From Heterocephalus glaber (taxonomy: Eukaryota; Chordata; Mammalia; Rodentia; Bathyergidae): a stretch of DNA of 64,000 nt. Both the position numbers and the translations under genes were made by a program. Location of the stretch: the NCBI RefSeq assembly GCF_000247695.1, contig NW_004624781.1, forward strand, positions 13,831,463-13,895,462, written 5' to 3'. Below the pieces are notes generated by a model. The model searched no databases and was not told the origin of the DNA. It saw only the letters and a list, made by a program, of their open reading frames with translations. Shown piece after piece: positions 9,269 to 17,065 of this stretch (positions within the stretch are counted from its first letter, which is position 1; every line of letters starts with the position of its first letter).

Positions 9269-12074
9269 AAGGAATCACCTGTAGCCCGAGGGGCTGGTGT
9301 TGTTAAACATGCTTATCTGGGGACCCACTCTCAGAGATCCTGATTTAGTGGATCTGGGCTAGGGCCCAGGATCTGCATTTTTAACAAGCTTCAGGAATGA
9401 TTCTGATGCAGGTGGTCTGGGGACCTCATTCTGAGAAATGCTGCTCTAGGCCAAATAAAAGTGCAGGGAAACATATTCCCTAAACAGAAACCCTGTTTGC
9501 TTTATGGGTGAGTCTGAGTGCTTCCTAAAACAGCTTGCTGGGAGCTACTAAAACCCAATATTTCCCTTACCCCTAGGTATTCTGTGCTTGGCTTATTTTA
9601 GGGATTATAAACCAGTCTGCTGAGAAGCAGGAAGACTGGCTTCTAAATGTCCCCATGCCCTGTGGCAGCGTACCTCTGTAAAAGTGACCACACACAGAGA
9701 CAGGCACTTCCGTGGCAAGATGCTGGCCTTTATGCAGCAGGGCTTTTCCTTGTTAACCGTGGAACTGTACATGCCTCCAGAACTGGACTGGAGTAAACAG
9801 ATTTAAGAGAAAGACGCGGAACGAGATGAAGTTGCTAGAGAAGCATCCACACTCCTGGGTTTCCAAGCCGTTGAGAGTGCTTCTCAAAGTGTGTGCCGGA
9901 TGACCCCATGTGTCTCCTGGTCCCTCCCTGGACCTGCTGAGATGGGATCTTTGCTACAGGGAGGACAAAACCCTACAGTTTAATTGGGTGGTCACTTGTG
10001 TGTTCTGAGCTTCAGGATTGGCTGGCCTCACTGGACTCATCAGGCAGCTGGTGGCAGAGCCCTAGGTTTCTTCTCTGTCCCTTGCTTGCTGGTCACACTT
10101 CTCTAAGGCTTCTCCCTGGCACTCCTGGATGTCCTGGGCACACGGGCAGTGCACACTCCCTACCTGGGACCTGGCCAAAGAGCCAGAGCCAGCATGGTCC
10201 CCACTGCTTCCCACATGGAGCACGGCGGGATCCCACCATGCTGCAGCACATGACCACACCATGTCGCTTGCACGTCTGTCCGTAGACTTGCTCACGTTTC
10301 TCACCCAGATCCAACCCAGAGGTCCATGTGAGATGCAAGTGTGATCCAGGGTGTGCCCAAGTGTGTGCACAAGCCAGGAAATGAGGGAGTAACCCACTTC
10401 AGACAGAGCTACGGGGAGTCCTTAAAGCAGGGGCACATTCAGACTTGCCCAAGGGCAGAAAGGCATCTGGGGCAGCCAGGGCCAGGCTGGTCATGAAAAG
10501 AGCAGGCTGCTGGGGCCGAGTTAACAAGGGACCCGTACGCATGGGTGCTCCTCTCACTCTGAGAGGGATGCGCTGTACCGGCCAGAGGACACCACGCCTA
10601 CCACCCTGCCTTGGCCTTCTGATGTCTCCTGGGCCTCGTCAATTTAGGAACCCCTGGCAAAGTGACAGAAACGGCTCCTGGGAGTCCCTGAGAGGAACCA
10701 GGAGGAGCCATTGACTTGTAAAGCCCAGTTGTAGAACTGCAGTTTTCACACAGCCTTTCTTCATCCCGTCCCACTCGGGGGCATCTCTGAGGGTTCTTTT
10801 CCTCTCTCCTAGTGGAGACCAGGTGGCAGCAGTGTAGGAGTGGGGAGGGAGGCAGGTGGAAGCTGTCTGTTCCCCTCCTCCCTCCCTGCGCAGGGCTGCA
10901 CATGAGCTCACATGTTTGGTGAGGGCAGAAAGCAAGAGGCAAGGGCTCCAGCCCCGTGGGGGACAGGGCTCCCCTGATGCTGCTGGGCTAGAGGTGGGAT
11001 GGGGGTTCTGGGACCCAGGAGGGGACCCTTCTCCCCAGGCCTTTAAACAAGAGAAAAGAAAAACATTTCCCTTTAAAAGAAAACGGGACACGCTTCATTT
11101 TACAATGAGATCGAGGAAAGGAAAAGCAGCTAAGGAGGTGAAGGGAGGAGAGGAGAGAAAGGAGGAAGGAGAGGGCTGTTGCAGCGAGCAGATGTGGCCA
11201 CGTGGAGCCCCTTCGGGAGAGTGTGGGGGGGGGTGGCAAGGGCCCCTGGAGAGGCCACCCCACCCACCCCAGCTCAGCCCCCAGCACTGCAAGCTCTGCA
11301 GAGGCTGGGAGTTAGCTCGCTTCACTGTCCTGAAGTGAGCCCAGCTCAATAAGTGTATGATGACTGAATGACTGACAATGCTTGATCCATGAGAAGTCCC
11401 AGAGAGGAAGTGGCCAAAGAAAATCTGGAGGAGAAGAACTTACAAACAGTTCCCAGTTCCTTTCTAGCCAGCTCTTTTTATTTTGTAAATCTTTCCCCTG
11501 ACTCTGTAGGGACATGGACAGCACTACTCAGGACTGCCTGGAAGGAGGCAAGCCTAGCAGTGACAAGCTCTTCGGGCTCATGATCAGGGCAGAGCCATCA
11601 AGAGAGGACACAGCATAAGCTGGGTTCTAGAGGACAGCTGCCTTGGTCCTCAGAGAGAACCAATGCTGACTCTGGATGGGACAGGTGGCCAAGGTGCTGA
11701 GACACCCAGTCCATTTCCTCCCTGGGCAGCTCTGGCCACAGCTCAGCCAGGCTGGTGCTGTCAGCAGCTGGGAGTCTCTGGCTTTCTTTCTGTGCAGCAG
11801 TGAATACATGCCAGCCTTTAACTGTAAGAAATAGTAGCTGCTCCTAAAGTGATACAAGAAGGCCAGGCTTGGGGAGTTCTGCATGGCTCCGCAAGACCTG
11901 CAGTTTACTGGTGATAACCTGCACCTCTCTGAGGAGTCCCGCCATGGTGCAGGCCTGGTTGCAGGGGCCTCTGTTGTCTGATCTGCCCGTTTCTGTTTCA
12001 GGGGAGAGTTCGGTTTGCGAGAGTACTCGGAAGTTAAGACAGTCACTGTCAAGATCCCTCAGAAGAACTCTTAA
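2107..12074 (+). CDS. ALDH1A2: ALDH1A2, retinaldehyde dehydrogenase 2, exons 8-13 (3' half)
   Basis: The coding segments are 2107-2209, 4057-4241, 5609-5773, 6438-6595, 7687-7761 and 12002-12074. They splice in one frame with AG acceptors and GT donors throughout and end at a TAA. The enzyme is a cytosolic NAD-dependent homotetramer that irreversibly oxidises all-trans-retinal to retinoic acid, the main embryonic source of the RAR ligand. Numbered back from the stop on a 518-residue protein, the window encodes residues 267-518, with Glu286 in TLELGGK and Cys320 in GQCCTAG falling where the family has them. The C-terminal [12 protein letters not shown] separates ALDH1A2 from ALDH1A3, which ends KLGDKNP, and from ALDH1A1. 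The 5' half (exons 1-7, including most of the NAD-binding Rossmann fold) lies upstream of the window. No frameshift, internal stop or missing key residue is seen, so the gene looks functional. Exon numbers assume the 13-exon human structure. Confidence 0.97.
2279..2367 (-). mobile_element. B1/proto-B1 (7SL-derived) SINE, partial, antisense
   Basis: The + strand reads as the reverse complement of a B1-type element: TTTTTTGAGACTGGG, then CACTATATAGTCCAGG, then CTCCTGCCTCAGCC. The order (poly-T, GAGACAGGG-like, CTATATAG, then CCTGCCTCAGCC) is that of an antisense proto-B1/B1. The left end of the element is truncated. B1-type SINEs point to a rodent genome. Confidence 0.8.
2675..2709 (+). repeat. 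Three tandem copies of an 11-bp unit with forkhead-like core
   Basis: The unit ATTGTAAATAA is repeated three times without a mismatch (2675-2685, 2686-2696, 2697-2707) followed by AT. Each unit contains GTAAATA, which fits the forkhead core RYMAAYA, and read as RNA each contains a Pumilio-like UGUAAAUA. The period is close to one helical turn. It may simply be a micro-duplication. Confidence 0.9.
4057..4241 (+). CDS. ALDH1A2: ALDH1A2 exon 9 (residues 301-362), catalytic cysteine
   Basis: This exon is 185 nt. Its first two bases complete the Leu301 codon and it ends in phase 0 after Gln362, with acceptor TTGCAG and donor GTAGAG. It encodes the [15 protein letters not shown] signature. The second cysteine, Cys320, is the nucleophile that forms the thiohemiacetal with retinal. 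Downstream is [21 protein letters not shown] in the catalytic domain. The sequence is intact. The exon is distinctly GC-richer than the introns around it. Confidence 0.97.
4242..5608 (+). other. ALDH1A2: ALDH1A2 intron 9
   Basis: This 1367-nt intron has a GTAGAG donor and a CCTATAG acceptor. It contains a short C-run near 4361-4369 and a complete ID SINE at 5285-5381 with a perfect 15-bp target duplication. The rest appears unique and moderately AT-rich in its second half. Confidence 0.85.
5285..5381 (+). mobile_element. ID-type tRNA-derived SINE with perfect 15-bp target duplication
   Basis: The body starts AGGGCTGGGGATTTAGCTCAGTGG. It has an A box (TAGCTCAGTGG), a B box (GAGTTCAATCC), a CCCAGTACC end and an A-rich tail. 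It is flanked by identical 15-bp repeats at 5269-5283 and 5382-5396 (CAGATTAGGCATGGT), which proves L1-mediated insertion. The perfect duplication suggests it is the youngest ID copy in the window. It is in the same orientation as ALDH1A2. Confidence 0.93.
5609..5773 (+). CDS. ALDH1A2: ALDH1A2 exon 10 (residues 363-417)
   Basis: This exon is 165 nt, exactly 55 codons, phase 0 at both ends, with acceptor CCTATAG and donor GTATCA. It encodes [17 protein letters not shown], then a segment with [18 protein letters not shown], then [12 protein letters not shown]. The final Glu417 starts the EIFGPV motif that continues in the next exon; in ALDH enzymes this Glu contacts the nicotinamide ribose. The sequence matches ALDH1A2 closely with no disruption. 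Confidence 0.96.
5774..6437 (+). other. ALDH1A2: ALDH1A2 intron 10
   Basis: This short 664-nt intron has a GTATCA donor and a GTTGCAG acceptor after a T-rich tract. I see no recognisable repeat in it. Confidence 0.85.
6438..6595 (+). CDS. ALDH1A2: ALDH1A2 exon 11 (residues 418-469)
   Basis: This exon is 158 nt, phase 0 at the start, and leaves two bases (TG) of the Trp470 codon. The acceptor is GTTGCAG and the donor is GTAAGA. It opens with [11 protein letters not shown], in which Phe419 packs on the cofactor. It continues [20 protein letters not shown] and [18 protein letters not shown]. These are hallmark catalytic-domain segments of class-1 ALDH. No lesion is seen. Confidence 0.96.
6658..7436 (-). 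mobile_element. Old MaLR-type solo LTR, antisense, split by a later LTR
   Basis: The two pieces 6658-6918 and 7273-7436 together read as one antisense MaLR-like LTR. It begins TGTATTGGTTCAGTTTTCATTCC, then has the TTTATTTAGCTCACAG segment (reverse of the AATAAA region), and ends GTCCAAACTATAGCA. No internal coding region is present. The boundaries at the outer ends are approximate and I did not find a clear target duplication for the outer element. Confidence 0.7.
6919..7272 (-). mobile_element. MaLR-type solo LTR inserted in another LTR, antisense
   Basis: The LTR starts TGTGCTAGTTAC and ends GCCATAACA, about 354 bp, in antisense orientation. It carries TTATTTGGCTCACAG, the reverse of the poly(A) signal region. 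It is bounded by an exact 5-bp duplication GAGCC (6914-6918 and 7273-7277), as expected for ERVL-MaLR integration. The sequence on either side is continuous with one older LTR, so it is a nested insertion. No viral gene is present. Confidence 0.82.
7687..7761 (+). CDS. ALDH1A2: ALDH1A2 exon 12 (residues 470-495)
   Basis: This exon is 75 nt. The first G completes Trp470, it then encodes [20 protein letters not shown] and NGRE, and its last two bases start Met495. The acceptor is TTTCAG and the donor is GTAAGT (consensus). The PFGGxKxSGxGRE stretch is a conserved ALDH motif near the active-site tunnel. ALDH1A3 instead has a tyrosine and alanine in the equivalent ALNAQSP segment, which supports the ALDH1A2 call. 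Confidence 0.97.
8510..8690 (-). repeat. MIR SINE, antisense
   Basis: The + strand reads the reverse of MIR in order: CCCATCTTACACATGAGAACATAGAGG, then TTGTCCAAGGTTGCACAAGTGTTAAG, then AGCCAGGATCTGAGC. This is the usual 'cccattttacagatgag ... ttgcccaaggtcacacag' pattern. Boundaries are approximate. Confidence 0.7.
9232..9265 (+). repeat. (TG)17 microsatellite
   Basis: An uninterrupted TG dinucleotide run in intron 12. It is likely polymorphic and prone to Z-DNA. Confidence 0.98.
9268..9450 (-). mobile_element. hAT-Charlie MITE fragment (MER5-like)
   Basis: The sequence has the typical elements GGAATCACCTG, CAGAGATCCTGATTTAGTGG, GCATTTTTAACAAGCTTCAGG, TGATTCTGATGCAGGTGG and TGAGAAATGCTGCTC. 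This matches the layout of MER5/MER20-type nonautonomous hAT elements, which are near-palindromic, so the strand is uncertain. Confidence 0.6.
12002..12074 (+). CDS. ALDH1A2: ALDH1A2 exon 13, C-terminus (residues 495-518 and stop)
   Basis: The first G completes Met495. The exon then encodes [20 protein letters not shown] and KNS, and ends in TAA (12072-12074). The acceptor is TTTCAG at 11996-12001. This is the oligomerisation/C-terminal tail; the KIPQKNS ending is diagnostic of ALDH1A2. The coding part is only 73 nt, followed by the long 3'UTR in the same exon. Confidence 0.97.
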
Positions 12075-12750
12075 GAAGACCCAGGAGGAAGGTGAAGGCA
12101 GCCTGTGCCCTCCCCTCTGCTTTCTCTGTAGGGCCTGGTCTCGGAAGACAGAGCTGAGCTGTGGGCCTTCTTTACAGGTTGAAACGATGACATGGAAGAG
12201 GCAGGTCACTCAGCTGACACTGACCAGTGGGGCAGGGTTTCTGGGTCCTCCGGAAGGGGTCACCCTAGTGATGTCAAATATTGGGAGAAGAGGGGCATAG
12301 GGAGGGAGGAGCTGTAGGGCATAGTTAGTGTCTCTTTCTGGAGCCAGGGTGGGATAAGGGAGGTGGGTGATTCAATGCTTCTGTCACTGAGAACTTCCCT
12401 CACCAGGAAAGGTGGCCTTTGCGTTGTCTTCCTTTTCCTCCTTACAGTTTCTCCCCGATCACCAGCCCTCCCTATCCTCCAAGGAAATCTCAGCTGAGCT
12501 CATTTGGGGCAGATGTTTGGGCCGGGAACAATTTTCCAAGGTTTTGTAGCCAAATTACCATTTCATGTTATCCATTCCTTCAAAGCAAAACATGAAATGG
12601 TTTTAGTTAGAGCCAGACCAGACCGAAACTGCCAGGAGCTGGTACACTACAGATGTTCTAAGTAGTAAGAACCTGGGAAGTTCCTGACCCACTCTGCTTT
12701 CCTTAAATCTATAAATAATGGGAGCACAATATCAAGAAAATGGACAGTAG

Positions 12751-12770
12751 AGGTCATCATGCACAGGTCA
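12751..12770 (+). promoter_or_regulatory. Perfect DR8 nuclear-receptor motif (AGGTCA-N8-AGGTCA)
   Basis: Two exact AGGTCA half-sites (12751-12756 and 12765-12770) lie in the same orientation with 8 bp between them. RAR-RXR heterodimers are reported to bind DR8 as well as DR2 and DR5. It lies in the 3'UTR of the gene that makes the RAR ligand, so feedback is possible. That is inference: a match this good can still occur by chance, and no chromatin data are available. Confidence 0.4.
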
Positions 12771-13768
12771 CAGCTTCTGAGCTTGTGGCAGAGTTTTGAT
12801 GATGCGTGTGCGCGCATGCATGCGTTTTGGAGGAATGGTTGTCTTTCATAAATGGATAAGATCTCTTGCAAGCTTACCTTAAAACTGACCAAAAAACAAT
12901 CCAGGTAGGCTTGAGAAGTTGGTGAGGCTGGGTGCTCTGCAAAAACAATCCTGTTTCCAGCACTGGCTTCCCGTTTTATGCAGTGAGTTACTGCTGCAGC
13001 TGGGACCTAACAGCATCCCCTGTACCCGCCACTCCCAGGGTTGTGGTGTGAGTCTGCTCCATTGTGCCCAAATCACGTGCCTGCAATCCACTGGCAGAAA
13101 CCTTGGAGAGTCTGGCCCAGCCTGAGGGTTTCCTTCTCCACTTGCAGAGTTCCCGAGCCGAGAGTGCCAGTGCCCCACTGGAGCTCCTCTGCGTGCCTGG
13201 TGGTTCGTCCATGCACCACTCTGGCCTCCCAGCCAGCAAGCCTCGGCCTGCAGAGGAGGAGGCGTGAAGCAGGACTGCCTCCCTTTCCTCCAAACTCACC
13301 ATCCTCCCCTCTTTCCACTGAGCCCCCCAGCTTAGTGGGGACCATGTTAGCTTCCTTTTCTCCTCTTTTCAGCTGCCAGATCCAAGCCAATCTCTAACCT
13401 AGATGAAGGGCATTTATTTAAAAGTATCAAACATAACCTAGTGAATGTGGAACACATATATAGCCTTCTGTATTTAACAGTTTCTGCTTTCTAACCATAC
13501 CTGTTTTCTATTTATAACCCTTGTTTGTTTGTGATGTTTCAAAGAACTCTCTCCTTGCTGTTATTTACAAATGACAGTGCGGTCCGCAGCCCAGTGCCCC
13601 TACAGAAGCTGGCTTTCTGAGTCCTTCCATCGAATGCTCTGCTCTTCTCCCGTAGTGCATCGAAGCGAACATACCCATTAACCAACTAGTTACCTTTGAA
13701 CTGCGATATAGAATGTGAAAATGAAGATTTATTTCTTTTAATTTACTTAAGAAGAAACCTGTGGTAGC

Positions 13769-13774
13769 AATAAA
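13769..13774 (+). terminator. ALDH1A2: ALDH1A2 main poly(A) signal AATAAA
   Basis: The hexamer in GCAATAAAGCC is followed about 15-20 nt later by a GT-rich element (GGCTGTGTCTGTC), giving cleavage near 13790. It is the best-formed signal after the stop codon and gives a 3'UTR of the expected length. Confidence 0.8.
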
Positions 13775-13792
13775 GCCTTTATATTGTGTACC

Positions 13793-14266
13793 CTTTGGCT
13801 GTGTCTGTCACTCTGTGCTACAGTAAGATGATCTGGGTCCTTCCCTTGGCTGCTGGGTTTTTCAGCTCTGTAACTCTCTTGGGTTACTGAGAGATATTCT
13901 GGGTTACTAAGAGGATATTTTTATAGACTAGATTAAGGTAAACAAAGTCTTATTTTGTGGCACTATTTAAAATCCCTGTGTGCACATAGTTTTGTGTGAC
14001 AATGAAATAAAACAACAACAAGAACAACAAAAACCCAAATATGTGAATGACAGGTTTCATCCAAAATACCCCCATGGACGCTGCAGTGTGGAGCAACTTG
14101 AAGGGCCTGTTCTCAATAACATGAGCTCCACACAGCTATGGGCATTTCACAGTAGTGTATTTTTATTTACCAAAGTGAAATGAAGACAGAGGCTAACAAT
14201 CTGCTAAGATATATTTGCAATCGTAAAAAAGAAAGTTGTAAATGGGGACTGTACCACAGCCTAGAG
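13793..14266 (+). other. Proximal downstream flank
   Basis: The sequence after the cleavage site shows no recognised gene. A second AATAAA lies near 14005 in an A-rich run (AACAACAACAAGAACAACAA), which could act as a minor alternative site or be the tail of an old retroelement. Confidence 0.5.
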
Positions 14267-14343
14267 CAGTGATGGCGAACCTTTTAGAGCTTTCAGTGAT
14301 AACAGCCCACTGCGGCACAAGTGCCATAGGTTTGCCACCAGCG
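14267..14343 (+). mobile_element. SPIN-like hAT MITE with 8-bp target duplication
   Basis: The 5' end is CAGTGATGGCGAACCTTTT and the 3' end is GTGCCATAGGTTTGCCACCAG, the terminal sequences of SPIN ('space invader') hAT transposons with a few changes. The terminal 15 bp are inverted repeats (11 of 15 matching). It is flanked by GCCTAGAG (14259-14266) and GCCTACAG (14344-14351), 7 of 8 identical, close to the hAT target preference TCTAGA. Only about 77 bp remain between the ends, with no transposase. Family assignment is from memory of the ends. Confidence 0.68.
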
Positions 14344-14351
14344 GCCTACAG

Positions 14352-16884
14352 CTCTGAGTTATCGAAGCTGGCCTGTGGGCCTGCACATACTCACTTGTAC
14401 GATGTAGCCTGGGGGAGAAGAGACATTTTCCTGGGTTGAGGTGCGGTGCTCAGTGCCCTGATCACGGGTGCCTGGAAGAAAGAAAGGAAACACAGGAGAA
14501 TGCAGCCCCTGGGGCAAAGGGTAGAGCTCTGGTGGAAGATAAGGTCCCTGTGAATCAACCTCCTGTTCAGGGCCTTGAGCCCTCGGCAGGAAATGAGAAA
14601 ACAGGTGCAGCGCACTTCTTCAGTCTCTGAGCAGTGCTGTTCCGATGCGTGTGGACAGCAGCGAGCTAAAGAAGGCAGATGCAAGAAAGCATTCCTGGAA
14701 AAGGAAAGCTTCCAGAGCCGGTGGTGAGGCCATGCCCATGAGGGATGGGCAGGAGAGAGAGGCACAGGTGCTGGCAGCTGGCCGGCCAGGGGTGCCTCGT
14801 GGAGAGGCAGGGGAGTCGCTGGTGGGAAACAGGGAGTGACAGCAGTGGCAAGGGCACACAGGTCTACAGCAAAGTGGGCGGAAGGAGTTTTCAGACTCAG
14901 TGACCAGGCAATGGCAGTGTCAGTGCCCTGAAGGCTAAAACTTTGAACAAAGTTTTGGGTCGAGAGCTTAACTTCTGACTTTGGTGTGCTAATTGTGGGG
15001 TGAAGAGACAGCCAGGTGGAAATCTCAAGCAAGCAGCTGGAACTTGGTTCAGGTGACTGGTGTGTGGCATAAGCATAAGAGGGATGACTGTGGACAGAGG
15101 GAGACAGAATGAAACAAGACGGGCCAGGAAGCACGCCCAGCTAGGAGGCTGGGAGTGCACAGCCTACCCCACTTCCTCGCATGCCCGGCACGGACACGGG
15201 GGGACACAAAGCCAGCCAGCACGGCTGCTTCTTGGAGGTCTGTGGTGTGGAGAGGGCTAGCTCTGCAGTCTCATACACCTCCTCCCAGGCACACACACCC
15301 AGCTCACAGGGAGGTGCAGCGCCTTCCCAGCATCCTCAGGGAGTAACCGCAGTGACAGCTCTGCCCACAGCAACACTGATGAGCAGCAGGGTGGAGTGGG
15401 GAACAGCGCCACTGAGGGTCACAGGAGAGGAGAAACTCTCAGGTGGAGTCACTTCACTTCCACAGGCCACTGTCCCTCCCTGTGTGACCTCTGTGCCCGC
15501 TTCTCTCTGAGAATTAGGCACCACCACAGATGATGCATAACTTCAGGGTGTCTGAGACATCATGCTGCCCGCCTCCAACACTGAACAGCTACAGAAAGCA
15601 AAATGCTGTCACCCTGTTGGTCAGACTGTGGAACGTCAGGACTCATCACTTCTCACCCCACTTTGAGGCCATCCAGTTCTCCACGACAGTTCCTCCAGGA
15701 AGCCTCAGAGCGGGGCTCTGAATATCTCAGCCAGCCAGGGGGAAGGGGGCCGATTGTGACTGACATTCCCCCAGGTCTGTCACTGTGCAATTACACCTGC
15801 AGGCCCAGGCCAGGCTCTCTGTGCCACCCTGAATGTCCTCCTCCGAGGACATTCTTGCTCGCCAGCAGAGACCAGCTGGGGAGGAGAGCATGGAAAGTCC
15901 ACTCTGGTGCCACGGAAAGCCCTCTGCTCAGATGTGTCCCATCTGATTCTTGCTTGCTTATTGGGCAGGCCGAGAGGGAAATCAGACGACCACTTAGCCT
16001 TTGATGTGAATCTGCTTGGATAAGCTTTCCTTTGGCCAATTATCTGTGCAGCAAGGAGGAACCTGGAGCCAGCCTGGCCAGGCCCCATTTCTGCAAGAGC
16101 AGGAGCAGGGGCAGGGGCATGGGCTCTGTGGCTTCAAGGACTCTGGCTTGGCTGTTTGATTTGTTTCTCAAGAGCTGCCTTTTCTTCCTCTCCTCAAGAA
16201 GTCGATGCTATTCATTGGGGAGGCTTGAGTTGCCTAATTTCTTTTACGACATGGTTTCCCCAGTCTGTTTTCAGACATGTGCATCTGGTATCATGTTTTA
16301 TATTCTGGGCAGCATAAAAAAGACAGCAGCTCAAGCTTTCCTGAGCTGGAGAGAGCAGAGAACCTGTAGTTCCTGCCCACTCTGCAGGGGAATGCAGGGA
16401 TGGTGGGAGCCTGGGGAGGCCTCTGCCTTTCCGTTTCCAGGCAGATGCGTTCGATCTGTGGTCTTACATGGTATTTTCCCCAGTTCCTCCCGGTTGGCAG
16501 CTTTGACAACTCCCAAGGCTCCCAGCCTTGAGAACCCATAGTGTTTGAAAAGCCAAGCAGAGGATCCATTTGTCAACATCTGAAGCCCAGTCTCCCAAGC
16601 TAGGTTTGTTAATAAACAACACAGGTTTCACGTAAGATGGACTAGAATCCAGATGCCACTTGTTAGTACCTTTAGCTCACACTCCCTGTTGCTCACCACA
16701 CCCTCAGAGCCTGAAGCACTGACTGCTCCCGGCCCAGGAATGCTGTGCTGGAGGACATGGTGTGTCTGCTGGGGAGGTGGGGATAGGCTCCCTGGGCCAT
16801 GGGGAGGGGTCCTCACACATTCCCAGCCTACTCTCTGAAGTCCGGAAAGAAGTGCTTTCCAGTGGGCAAAGGAACAGAATTCCA
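14352..16884 (+). other. Intergenic, mostly unclassified
   Basis: No gene is supported. The longest open frame (14391-15134, - strand, 247 codons) is serine- and proline-rich without domain, splice or conservation signs. Its sequence on the other strand has GGTGGAAATCTC and similar stretches seen in old dispersed repeats. GC content is raised near 15100-16100. Frames near 15600-16541 are likewise of low-complexity composition and are treated as chance. Confidence 0.5.
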
Positions 16885-17065
16885 AAGCGCTCCACCACTC
16901 TAGCTGTGTGCTCTTGGAAACATGGCCATTCTGACCTCGGGTTCCTCACCCGCAAAGTGGGGTGGTAAAATCCCCAACCTCACACCACTGTCAGAGGTGG
17001 AGCAATAACATGCGCATAAAGTGCTCAGCCCCCACAGTGAGAGCTCAAGCAAATGGTAACAACTA
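16885..17065 (+). repeat. MIR SINE
   Basis: Sense-strand MIR order is seen: CTAGCTGTGTGCTCTTGG, TTCCTCACCCGCAAAGTGG, GGTGGTAAAAT, ATAAAGTGCTCAG and a tail. Divergence is high, as expected for MIR. Confidence 0.65.

Larger units (their letters stand above)
7762..12001 (+). other. ALDH1A2: ALDH1A2 intron 12 (last intron)
   Basis: At 4240 nt this is the longest intron in the window, with a GTAAGT donor and a TTTCAG acceptor after CTGCCCGTTTCTG. It contains an antisense MIR near 8510-8690, a (TG)n microsatellite at 9232-9265 and a hAT MER5-like fragment at 9268-9450. GC- and GA-rich low-complexity sequence lies around 10850-11260. Several open frames of 90-160 codons lie in this GC-rich part, but they have no family likeness and no supporting splice context. 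Confidence 0.85.
12075..13792 (+). other. ALDH1A2: ALDH1A2 3' untranslated region
   Basis: About 1.7 kb from the stop to the region just past an AATAAA at 13769, a length in line with the known long 3'UTR of ALDH1A2 mRNA. The distal third (13400-13760) has several ATTTA pentamers (for example in CATTTATTT near 13410 and TTATTTAC near 13560), which may affect stability. A DR8 nuclear-receptor motif is at 12751-12770. An alternating CG/CA/TG stretch lies near 12800-12825. No interspersed repeat is evident, which fits selective maintenance. Confidence 0.8.

Noticed and set aside
14391..15134. 247-codon open frame on the - strand
   Set aside because: Longest frame in the window, but it is serine/proline-rich, GC-biased, has no family likeness and no splice or poly(A) context. 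The region has old-repeat-like fragments. A chance frame in GC-rich sequence is more likely.
16032..16541. 169-codon frame
   Set aside because: No domain, no start context that stands out, and no supporting homology; low-complexity composition.
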